DNA of 64,000 nucleotides from Solimonas marina (GTDB lineage Bacteria > Pseudomonadota > Gammaproteobacteria > Nevskiales > Nevskiaceae), in contig NZ_JAAVXB010000001.1 in NCBI RefSeq assembly GCF_012241385.1, forward strand, positions 496,001 to 560,000, read 5' to 3'. A model generated the notes under the pieces. The model searched no databases. It had not been told where the DNA came from and saw nothing but the letters and a program-made list of their open reading frames with translations. Positions 15,957-23,476 of the stretch are shown here, one piece after another. The translations under genes and the position numbers were made by a program. How positions within the stretch are numbered: the first letter of the stretch is position 1; each line of letters starts with the position of its first letter.

Positions 15957-17732
15957 ATGAAAACGCATTTGCAGGACCTGCTCACCGCCGCCCTCGACCA
16001 GCTATTGGCCGGGACCGAGGTGACGCGACCGGCGATTGGCATCGACGCAACCAAGGACGCCAAGTTCGGCGACTTCCAGACCAATCTGGCGCTGCAACTG
16101 GCCAAGCCGCTCGGCAAACCGCCGCGCGCGGTCGCCGAGGCACTGGTCAAGGCGCTGCCGGCATCGAGCCATGTCGCCAAGGTCGAGATCGCCGGCCCCG
16201 GTTTCATCAATTTCTTCCTGCAGCAGGCGGCGTTCCAGACCATCGTCGCCGACGTGCTAGCACAGGGCGATCGCTACGGCCGCGACGACTCCGGCACGCA
16301 GGGCCGCATCATGGTCGAGTTCGTCTCGGCCAATCCGACCGGGCCGATGCACGTCGGCCACGGCCGCGGCGCCGCGTACGGCGACTCGATCGCCAAGCTG
16401 CTGGCGGCGACTGGCTGGACGGTCTGGCGCGAGTACTACATCAACGACGCCGGCCGCCAGGTCGACGTCCTGGCGGTCAGCGTCTGGCTGCGCTACCTGC
16501 AGGCCTGCGGCGAAACCCTGGACGTGCCACGCCGCGGCTACCCCGGTGAATACATCAAGAAGACCGCCGCGGCTGTGCGTGAAGCGCACGGTGACGCCTT
16601 CCTGCGTCCGGCCGCCGAGGTGCTGGCCGGCCTGCCGCCCGACGCCGTCGCTGCCGACGGCGCCAGCGATGCCGAGAAAGACGCCGCCAAGATCCAGCAG
16701 GAGCGCTATCTCGACGCGCTGATTGAACGCGCCAAATCGTTGCTTGGCGACGGCTATGCGGCGATCCAGCACACGGCGCTGAACGATCAGCTCGGCGTCA
16801 TCAAGAAGACGCTGGCCGACTTCAACGTCGGCTTCGATCAGTGGAGCTCGGAAAAGGCGTTGGTCGATTCCGGCTTCGTGCAGAAGGCCTTGAAGCGCCT
16901 CGCCGACAAGGGCCTGACCTACGAACAGGACGGCGCGCTGTGGATGCGCACCGAAGCCTTCGGCGACGAAAAGGACCGCGTGCTGGTCAAGGCCGACGGC
17001 GCCGCCACCTATTTCTGCAACGACCTGGCCTACCACGTCGACAAGCTCGACCGGAACTGGCCGGTGCTGATGGACGTCTGGGGCGCCGATCATCACGGCT
17101 ACATCGCGCGCGTGCGCGCCGCGATCGAGGCGCTGACCGAACGCAAGGACGCGCTGAACGTGCAGCTGATCCAGTTCGTGACGCTGTCGTCGGGCCGTAT
17201 GGGCAAGCGCAGCGGCAACTTCGTGACCTTGCAGGATCTGATCGACGAGGCCGGCACCGACGCCACGCGCTTCTTCTACCTGACGCGTTCGCACGACCAG
17301 CACCTCGAGTTCGACATCGATCTCGCACGCTCGCAGTCCAACGACAATCCGGTCTACTACGTGCAGTACGCGCACGCGCGCATCTGCCGCGTGTTCGAGC
17401 AGCTCGCCGAAAAGGGCGGCCGCTGGAACACAGCCGACGCGACGGCGGCGCTGCACCGCCTCGACACCGAGCACGAGAAGGCGCTGCTGACGCTGATGGG
17501 CCGCTATCCGGAAATGCTGCGCAAGGCGGCCGGCGCCTACACGCCGCATACCGTGGTGTTCTATCTCAAGGACCTGGCTGAAGCACTGCACAGCTATTAC
17601 AACGTGCACCGCTTCCTGGTCGACGACGACGTCGAACTGCAGAACGCGCGCCTGGCACTGGTTGCCGCGACCGGTCAGGTACTGCGCAATGGCCTGGCGA
17701 TCCTCGGCGTCTCGGCGCCGGAGAAGATGTGA
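15957..17732 (+). CDS. argS: Arginyl-tRNA synthetase
   Basis: A 591-residue class I aminoacyl-tRNA synthetase. The N-terminal Add-1 domain runs to about residue 110; the HIGH motif appears as HVGH within ANPTGPMHVGHGRG near residue 132, and the degenerate KMSKS is the MGKRSGN stretch, as is usual for ArgRS. The C-terminal DALR anticodon domain holds ARLALVAATGQVLRNGLAILG. Start ATG at 15957 gives MKTHLQDLL; a longer frame to 15777 would run through the divergent promoter region. It is followed after 72 bases by a FtsN-like gene, a conserved pairing in gammaproteobacteria. Confidence 0.95.
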   Translation: MKTHLQDLLTAALDQLLAGTEVTRPAIGIDATKDAKFGDFQTNLALQLAKPLGKPPRAVAEALVKALPASSHVAKVEIAGPGFINFFLQQAAFQTIVADVLAQGDRYGRDDSGTQGRIMVEFVSANPTGPMHVGHGRGAAYGDSIAKLLAATGWTVWREYYINDAGRQVDVLAVSVWLRYLQACGETLDVPRRGYPGEYIKKTAAAVREAHGDAFLRPAAEVLAGLPPDAVAADGASDAEKDAAKIQQERYLDALIERAKSLLGDGYAAIQHTALNDQLGVIKKTLADFNVGFDQWSSEKALVDSGFVQKALKRLADKGLTYEQDGALWMRTEAFGDEKDRVLVKADGAATYFCNDLAYHVDKLDRNWPVLMDVWGADHHGYIARVRAAIEALTERKDALNVQLIQFVTLSSGRMGKRSGNFVTLQDLIDEAGTDATRFFYLTRSHDQHLEFDIDLARSQSNDNPVYYVQYAHARICRVFEQLAEKGGRWNTADATAALHRLDTEHEKALLTLMGRYPEMLRKAAGAYTPHTVVFYLKDLAEALHSYYNVHRFLVDDDVELQNARLALVAATGQVLRNGLAILGVSAPEKM

Positions 17733-17804
17733 CGCCTTCGACACGACCCGCCGGTGGCATGACACACTGCCGGCGGCAACGACGCCTCTCAACGCCGAAC
17801 AACG

Positions 17805-18470
17805 ATGTCTCGTGATTACGCCCCGCGCAGTGGTGGCCAGCGCCGCCACACGCGCAGCAATAGCAGCAGCAAGCGCCGCAGTGGCGGCGGAATCCCCGGC
17901 TGGATCTGGATGGTGGCCGGCCTGGCCATCGGTCTGGCGGTTGCCGCGATCGTCTACATCAACCGCCCGACGACCGCGCCCATTCCGTCGCAGGCGCGCG
18001 ATGACGACTCCCGTGCCGCCGCGGCGCCCACGCCGTCCGGCAAGTCCAGCAGCGCACAGCCCGACCAACCGACCAAGCTGAAGCTGCCGCCGAAGGAAAA
18101 GGAGCGCTTCAGCTTCTACGAGTTGCTGAAGAATCAGGAAGTGGTGCTGCCGAACGAAGCGGCAAAGTCGACCAAGCCACCGGATACGCCGCCGCCACCG
18201 AACCCGAAGACCCCGGCACCGGCCGACGCACCGGATGGCAGCTACATCATTCAGGTCGCGTCCTATCGCTCGCAGAACGAAGCCGAAAAACAGAAAGCGA
18301 GCCTGGCATTGATGGGCGTCGAATCCCGCATCGAAAGCGTGACCATCGATGGCAAGGACACCTATTACCGCGTGCGCATCGGCCCGGACAGCAACTGGAC
18401 GCGGGTGCAGAAAACGATGGCGCGGCTCGAGTCGAACGGCATTCAGGCGCTGCTCGTGAAGGTCAACTAG
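17805..18470 (+). CDS. ftsN: SPOR domain cell-division protein, FtsN-like
   Basis: A 221-residue bitopic inner-membrane protein. A basic cytoplasmic tail (residues 1-29) precedes one helix (WIWMVAGLAIGLAVAAIVYI, about 33-52), then a Pro/Ala-rich periplasmic linker, a short motif FSFYELLKNQEVVLP (FtsN-like essential helix region) and a C-terminal SPOR domain (about 145-221: SYIIQVASYRSQNEAE, then YRVRIGP). FtsN activates septal peptidoglycan synthesis. Position directly after argS matches ftsN loci in related bacteria. It is shorter than E. coli FtsN (319), so FtsN-like is the cautious label. Confidence 0.85.
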   Translation: MSRDYAPRSGGQRRHTRSNSSSKRRSGGGIPGWIWMVAGLAIGLAVAAIVYINRPTTAPIPSQARDDDSRAAAAPTPSGKSSSAQPDQPTKLKLPPKEKERFSFYELLKNQEVVLPNEAAKSTKPPDTPPPPNPKTPAPADAPDGSYIIQVASYRSQNEAEKQKASLALMGVESRIESVTIDGKDTYYRVRIGPDSNWTRVQKTMARLESNGIQALLVKVN

Positions 18471-18489
18471 CCGCGATTCATCGCGCAGC

Positions 18490-18525
18490 AAAAAGGGGCG
18501 TGCGAGTGATCGCACGCCCCTTTTT
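18490..18525. terminator. Bidirectional intrinsic terminator after ftsN
   Basis: A perfect 10-bp stem GGGGCGTGCG / CGCACGCCCC with a 6-base loop is flanked by an A-run on the left and TTTTT on the right, so it can end both the plus-strand argS-ftsN transcript and the minus-strand small membrane gene. Confidence 0.9.
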
Positions 18526-18534
18526 CGCGAACCC

Positions 18535-18756
18535 TCAGCTCTTGCGCGACGGCACCACCAGCAACACGATGCCGAGCACGACAGCCGCACCGCCCAGCCA
18601 GGTCGGCACCGCAACATGCTGCTTTTCCTTCACGGCCAGATGCAGGTCGCCGATGTTGGCGTCATGCGTCTCCTTGGTGTACGAGAACTGCTTGTACGCC
18701 AACCCGGCCGCGCCCAGCACGATCAGCACGATGCCGATGATCTTCGTGACTCCCAT
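18535..18756 (-). CDS. Small two-helix membrane protein
   Basis: A 73-residue protein with hydrophobic segments at about 5-22 (IIGIVLIVLGAAGLAY) and 53-68 (LGGAAVVLGIVLLVV), separated by a hydrophilic loop. It looks like the DUF3185-type small inner-membrane proteins, though I cannot confirm the family. The start is preceded by AAGGAG, and it ends at a bidirectional terminator. Confidence 0.7.
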   Translation of the reverse strand: MGVTKIIGIVLIVLGAAGLAYKQFSYTKETHDANIGDLHLAVKEKQHVAVPTWLGGAAVVLGIVLLVVPSRKS

Positions 18757-18847
18757 TGATCACTCCTTGATATAGGCGAGATGCCTGTTCGTTTGTCCCG
18801 AGTCTAGTCTGTCGCGCCGGACAGAACCCGGCCTGAACGGCGCAGAC

Positions 18848-19645
18848 TCATGCCGCGGGCAGCCACTGCGGAGGGTGCGTCGCCGGATCGAGCCGGTAGT
18901 AGTCCGACAGGAGTGCGTACAGCTCGGCGTGATGTCGGCGCAGTTCGACGGGCCGTTGGAAGAACGCTTCGCTGACGACACCGAAAAACTCCCCGGGACT
19001 TTCGGCGCCATACGGATCGAGCACCGGCGGTCGGCGATGCCGGCGCAGGCGCTCATATTCGCGCTGCATGACCGCCGACCAGCGCGTGTAGTCCGCCATT
19101 GCCGGCGCGCCGTCGCTCCACGGCTGCTCGTCGTCGAGCTGATGCGCCAGCTCGTGAATTGCCACGTTGACGGCGTCACCGGCCAGCGCCGCTTCGACAT
19201 CTTCCCAGGACAGCACGATGCGATCGCCCTGCCAGGACTCGCCGATCTGCTCGACCGGCTCATCGTCGACCAGCCCGAATTCGTCCGGCTCGTCGTGGCG
19301 CACGAGAAACGCCGCCGGATACAGCAGCACGCTGCGCACCGCCGGAAAGTTCGTCGCCTCATCGCGCAGCGACAGCAAGGCGGCAAATCCGGCGACGGTC
19401 ACGCGCATCTGGTCGCTGACGACCAGGCCGTTGCAGCCGACAAAGCGCTTGTCTCGCAGAAAGGCCTCGGCCCGCTGCTCGTAACGCGCTTGCAGCGTGT
19501 CCGGCACACAGCACGCCTGCGGCAGCGCACGCACCATGGCGCGCCACGCCTCCGGCAATGGCGGCGGGCGCGGGGAGCGCACGCAACGCGCCCAGGCGAT
19601 CGCGCCGATCAACACCAAAGCGGCTGCCACCCAGACTGCCGTCAT
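18848..19645 (-). CDS. mtfA: M90 family zinc metallopeptidase MtfA
   Basis: A 265-residue protein, the same length as E. coli MtfA, with an N-terminal hydrophobic segment (about 3-18). The zinc motif is HELAH at residues 164-168 and the downstream family block YGAESPGEFFGVVSEAFF supplies the third ligand. MtfA is a peptidase that binds the glucose repressor Mlc (DgsA) in enterics; whether that partner exists here is unknown. Spacing to the next minus-strand small gene is 16 bases, suggesting co-transcription with it. Confidence 0.9.
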   Translation of the reverse strand: MTAVWVAAALVLIGAIAWARCVRSPRPPPLPEAWRAMVRALPQACCVPDTLQARYEQRAEAFLRDKRFVGCNGLVVSDQMRVTVAGFAALLSLRDEATNFPAVRSVLLYPAAFLVRHDEPDEFGLVDDEPVEQIGESWQGDRIVLSWEDVEAALAGDAVNVAIHELAHQLDDEQPWSDGAPAMADYTRWSAVMQREYERLRRHRRPPVLDPYGAESPGEFFGVVSEAFFQRPVELRRHHAELYALLSDYYRLDPATHPPQWLPAA

Positions 19646-19661
19646 GGCGCGCGGCTGCGCT

Positions 19662-19811
19662 TCAATACCCGTCCGGCCCGTCGTTGTCGTAGGGCTGCGG
19701 CGGTGGCAGCTTCTCGCCCTTGCGGCGACGGAACGTCGAGATCAGATACAGCGTCGCGAACGGCGCCGCGATGATCGCGACGATGAACAGCACCACAAGC
19801 GCGACTTCCAT
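19662..19811 (-). CDS. Short single-helix membrane protein (49 residues)
   Basis: A short frame starting ATG at 19811 and ending TGA at 19662 encodes MEVALVVLFIVAIIAAPFAT followed by a Leu-Tyr-rich helix end, a basic patch FRRRKGEK and a Pro-rich acidic tail. One helix (about 3-26) with a positive C-terminal side suggests an inner-membrane microprotein. It lies between uvrD (15 bases upstream) and mtfA (16 bases downstream) with the same direction, so an operon is likely. It is below the usual length limits of gene finders. Function unknown. Confidence 0.6.
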   Translation of the reverse strand: MEVALVVLFIVAIIAAPFATLYLISTFRRRKGEKLPPPQPYDNDGPDGY

Positions 19812-19826
19812 CGGACGCTCCGGGCT

Positions 19827-22142
19827 CTACAGCGCCTGCAGATTGGCAAAGCTGAGCATCAACCACTTGGTGCCACTGCCCTTGAAGCGCACTTCGATAC
19901 GCGTGCGTTCGCCGTCACCATCGAAGGACAGTATCGTTCCTTCGCCGAACTTTTCATGGCGCACCGCCTGACCGAGACGCAGACCGTTCGGCCCTTGTCC
20001 GCCACCCGCGGCGCGGGCGCTGATCTGTGGTCGCGTCAGCGGCGCCTCGTCGCGCGAGCCGTAGCGACCGCGGCGCTCGCCGAACTCGCCGTAACCGCCG
20101 CCACTGCCGCTGAATCCGGCCGAAGCCTCGCGGCCGTAGGCGCGAGAGGCGAACGCCGGCCGCGTGATCTGCGCGCGCGGTCGCGTCTCGACGATCAGGT
20201 CCGACGGAATTTCCTTGAGGAACATCGACGGCGCATGCATCTGCTCGACGCCGTGCAGGCGCCGCATTTCGGCGTAGCTCATGTACAGATGACGCCGCGC
20301 ACGCGTGATGCCGACGTAGCACAGGCGCCGCTCTTCCTCGAGGTTGCCTTCGTCGGTCGAGCGCGCATGCGGGAACAGGCCGTTCTCCATGCCGACCATG
20401 AACACCACCGGGAACTCCAGCCCCTTCGCGGCATGCAGCGTCATCAGCTGGATGCAGTCCTCGCCGGGCCCGGCCTGCTGCTCGCCGGCTTCGAGTGCGG
20501 CATGCGTCAGAAACGCGGTCAGCGGATCTTCCGGCGGCGTTTCCCCCTCTTCAGGGGGGGCGGCCTGCACGCGCGGCTCGAATGCGCGCGTGGCGCTGAT
20601 CAGCTCGTCGAGGTTTTCGAGCCGCGCCTCGGCCTGCTCGCCCTTTTCCTTGCGATACAGCTCACGCAGGCCGGTGCGTTCGATGACGCGCTCGGTCGCG
20701 CGCGACAGCGCCACCGCCTTGGTCTCGGCGGCCAGCGATTCGATCAGGCCGGTGAACTGCTGCAAAGCCGCGGCGGTGCGGCCCAGCGGGCCGCCGCCCT
20801 GCATCGCCGCCGTCCACAGCGAGACGCTGTTCTCGCGGGCGATGACGCGTAGTTTTTCGACGCTGGTGGCGCCGATACCGCGCGGCGGCGTGTTGACGGC
20901 GCGCTCGAAGCTGACGTCGTCATGCCGGTTGTGCAGCAGGCGCAGATAGGCCAGCGCATCCTTGATTTCCTGGCGCTCGAAGAAGCGCAGGCCACCGTAG
21001 ATGCGGTACGGCAAGCGCGCGCGAATCAGCGTTTCTTCGAGCACGCGCGATTGCGCGCCCATCCGGTAGAGCACCGCGATGTCGGCATGCGCGCAGCGAC
21101 CGTCGAGGTGCTCCTTGATGCGGTTGACGACGAATTCGGCCTCGTCGTACTCGTTGAACGCGGCGTAGAGCTGGATCGGCTCGCCGTCGTTGCCGTCGGT
21201 CCACAACTCCTTGCCGAGGCGGCCGAGATTGCGGGAAATCAGGCCATTGGCGGCGGCGAGGATGGTGCCGGTCGAGCGATAGTTCTGCTCGAGGCGGATG
21301 GTCTCGCAACCGGGGAAGTCGCGCGCCAGCTTGAGCATGTTGTCGACGCGCGCGCCACGCCAGGAGTAGATCGACTGATCGTCGTCGCCGACCGCGAACA
21401 GCAGGCCGGTGGGTCCGGCCAGCACGCGCAGCCAGTCGTACTGCAGCTTGTTGGTGTCCTGGAACTCGTCGACGAGGATGTGCCGGAAACGCGCCCGGTA
21501 GTGGCGCTGGATATCCGGGTTGTCGCGCGTCAGCTCGTAGGCGCGCAGCAGCAGTTCGGCGAAGTCGACGACGCCCTGACGGTCGCACTGCGCCTGGTAG
21601 GCGCTGTAGATGCGCACGAACTGGCGCTGCGTGTAATCGCCTTCGTCGTCGAGATCCTGCGGCCGCCGCGCCTGCTCCTTTTGTGCACCGATCCAGCCGG
21701 CGACGGTCTTCGCCGGCCATTGGTCGTCGGGCAGTTCGAGATTGCGGATGATGCGCTTGACCAGCCGTACCTGATCGTCGGCATCGAGAATCTGGAAGTT
21801 CTGCGGCAGGCCGGCTTCCTTGTAGTGCATGCGCAGCATGCGGTGCGCAATGCCGTGGAAAGTGCCGACCCACATCGCGCGGATCGGCACGTCAACCAGC
21901 TGCTCGATGCGCGAGCGCATTTCGGCGGCGGCCTTGTTGGTGAACGTGACCGCAAGAATCGACATCGGCGAGACGCCTTCGGCGGCGATCAGCCACGCCA
22001 CGCGGTGCGTCAGCACACGGGTCTTGCCGGAACCGGCACCGGCCAGCACCAGTCGATGCTCGGGCGGCGCGGTCACCGCCTCGCGCTGTGCAGGATTGAG
22101 GGCGGAAACCAACGGCGTAAGATCGGGGGCATCGACAAGCAT
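19827..22142 (-). CDS. uvrD: DNA helicase II UvrD
   Basis: A 771-residue superfamily 1A helicase acting in nucleotide excision and mismatch repair. The Q motif LNPAQREAV precedes Walker A AGAGSGKTR at about residues 34-42; Walker B is LVDEFQDTN, and motif IV-VI blocks include DDQSIYSWRGA, LEQNYRSTGTI, MTLHAAKGLEF and CYVGITRA. The C-terminal tail ends in a Tudor-like domain (VRHEKFGEGTILSFDG), which contacts RNA polymerase in UvrD/PcrA. The 5' gene edge is free of overlap with the divergent YjbF-like gene. Confidence 0.95.
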   Translation of the reverse strand: MLVDAPDLTPLVSALNPAQREAVTAPPEHRLVLAGAGSGKTRVLTHRVAWLIAAEGVSPMSILAVTFTNKAAAEMRSRIEQLVDVPIRAMWVGTFHGIAHRMLRMHYKEAGLPQNFQILDADDQVRLVKRIIRNLELPDDQWPAKTVAGWIGAQKEQARRPQDLDDEGDYTQRQFVRIYSAYQAQCDRQGVVDFAELLLRAYELTRDNPDIQRHYRARFRHILVDEFQDTNKLQYDWLRVLAGPTGLLFAVGDDDQSIYSWRGARVDNMLKLARDFPGCETIRLEQNYRSTGTILAAANGLISRNLGRLGKELWTDGNDGEPIQLYAAFNEYDEAEFVVNRIKEHLDGRCAHADIAVLYRMGAQSRVLEETLIRARLPYRIYGGLRFFERQEIKDALAYLRLLHNRHDDVSFERAVNTPPRGIGATSVEKLRVIARENSVSLWTAAMQGGGPLGRTAAALQQFTGLIESLAAETKAVALSRATERVIERTGLRELYRKEKGEQAEARLENLDELISATRAFEPRVQAAPPEEGETPPEDPLTAFLTHAALEAGEQQAGPGEDCIQLMTLHAAKGLEFPVVFMVGMENGLFPHARSTDEGNLEEERRLCYVGITRARRHLYMSYAEMRRLHGVEQMHAPSMFLKEIPSDLIVETRPRAQITRPAFASRAYGREASAGFSGSGGGYGEFGERRGRYGSRDEAPLTRPQISARAAGGGQGPNGLRLGQAVRHEKFGEGTILSFDGDGERTRIEVRFKGSGTKWLMLSFANLQAL

Positions 22143-22210
22143 GCGACATTGTAGCCGCTACGCCCCGACTCCCTTAGTATGCGCACGATGGGGACCGACA
22201 CCGACGCCAC

Positions 22211-22876
22211 GTGAACCGCCGAATCTTTCTCGCCAGCCTCGCAGGCCTTGTGAGCACCGGCTGTTCCCCGGACTCCGGCGTCTCGCTGGCGATCCAGACG
22301 ATACGCGGCGGCTACGAGCGCCGTGACCGCTATCCACTGACGAAGGCCGACATCGAGCGCATTCCGTACTCGACACTGGGCTTCTGGGTGGGCCGAGGCA
22401 TGCGCATCATCGTTGTCATGAAGACGCTGACGCCGCCCTACACGGCAGTCTGGGAATCGACCGACCGTGCGCACCTGACGACACAGAACGGTGTGATCAC
22501 CCAAACGTCCGGAATGCCGACGGACTTGATCGGCTACGAATTTCCCGAATTGCCGGTGATGACGCTGGACGCGCTATCGGCAATCGCGAAGCGACCGCTG
22601 TCCGGGACGATCAGAACGTCCGAGCGCACGAACGCGGTATCCGCGATCGAATCGACCTTCACGCTCGGCGCAGCGGAGCGAATCACCATCCTCGACGACG
22701 ACTACGACGTCATTCCGGTCCGCGAACAACTCAAGGTGCCCAGCCGCCATTGGCAGGCCGAGAACCGCTACTGGATCCGGGAATCGGACGATTTGATCAT
22801 CAAGGGCCAGCGCGCCTTCGCTCCACAGTTTCCAGCCATGAACTGGGAGCGCTTTCCAAACCCGAAGAAGAGCTGA
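22211..22876 (+). CDS. YjbF/GfcB family lipoprotein
   Basis: A 221-residue lipoprotein beginning at GTG. The signal peptide ends in LVSTGC, a lipobox with Cys18 as the lipidated residue. The body fits the group 4 capsule lipoprotein family GfcB/YjbF: early IQTIRGGYERRDRYPLT, central ATIRT-like strands, and the C-terminal YWIRESDDLIIKGQRAF. In E. coli yjbEFGH this protein sits with an outer-membrane YjbH porin and a small YjbE. Here it is followed by a terminator rather than by yjbG. Confidence 0.8.
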   Translation: MNRRIFLASLAGLVSTGCSPDSGVSLAIQTIRGGYERRDRYPLTKADIERIPYSTLGFWVGRGMRIIVVMKTLTPPYTAVWESTDRAHLTTQNGVITQTSGMPTDLIGYEFPELPVMTLDALSAIAKRPLSGTIRTSERTNAVSAIESTFTLGAAERITILDDDYDVIPVREQLKVPSRHWQAENRYWIRESDDLIIKGQRAFAPQFPAMNWERFPNPKKS

Positions 22877-22914
22877 GCGGGCGCGCGTCACGCACTAGAC
22901 AGCCACTGCAAACA

Positions 22915-22941
22915 AAAAGGGCCGCTGAATGCGGCCCTTTT
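22915..22941. terminator. Bidirectional terminator between YjbF-like and YjbE-like genes
   Basis: An 11-bp perfect stem AAAAGGGCCGC / GCGGCCCTTTT with a 5-base loop. Flanking A and T runs allow termination of both convergent genes. Confidence 0.88.
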
Positions 22942-22957
22942 CGCGAGGACGAACCGT

Positions 22958-23224
22958 TCAGTTCGTCGACGTCGCCGTGGTGCCGGTCGACGGCGTGGTG
23001 TCCGGCGACGTGGTCGTCGCGGTGTTGTCGCCGAGATTATCGTCGTTAGCGACGATCGCCGTCACGCCACCCACGATGGCGGTGGTCGTCGTGGCGACGA
23101 CAGCCTGCATGGTCCCGGAGCCCGAACCACCGCCGCCAGTCGAACCGGTGTCATCAGCGAAGGCCGGGGCCGCGGCGAAAACCGATGCTGCAACCACGAA
23201 AGCAGCGATGCGAATCATGTTCAT
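22958..23224 (-). CDS. GfcA/YjbE-like Thr/Gly-rich small exported protein
   Basis: An 88-residue protein with signal peptide (MNMIRIAAFVVAASVFAAAPAFA) and a mature part made almost entirely of Gly, Ser, Thr, Ala and Val, ending in a Thr-rich tail (TATTTSPDTTPSTG-type). This composition and length match YjbE/GfcA, the first protein of E. coli yjb and gfc exopolysaccharide operons. Unlike those operons, it is on the opposite strand between the YjbF-like and YjbH-like genes. Assignment rests on composition and context rather than alignable motifs. Confidence 0.65.
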   Translation of the reverse strand: MNMIRIAAFVVAASVFAAAPAFADDTGSTGGGGSGSGTMQAVVATTTTAIVGGVTAIVANDDNLGDNTATTTSPDTTPSTGTTATSTN

Positions 23225-23476
23225 GCTCCTGCGGCCGGTGGCCGATCCAATGGCGAAATAAGACAGTCGGCTAAAGTCTAACCAGACTCCGTACCCAGAG
23301 GCAAATCACATGCCACCGATAGGGGGTGGTGACCGCCGCGACAAGCCCGCCGAAGCTCCTGTACGATTCTGCCACGGGGCATTCTCGCGTGCGCCTCTCC
23401 AGGTTCGTATGACTCGATTCTTGCGCGCCATCCGATACCGCCGACGGCACTCAACTATTCAAAAGATCAGGGGTTC

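Noticed and set aside
16257-18617. 786-residue minus-strand ORF opposite argS and ftsN
   Set aside because: Covers two certain plus-strand genes and shows no recognisable domain.
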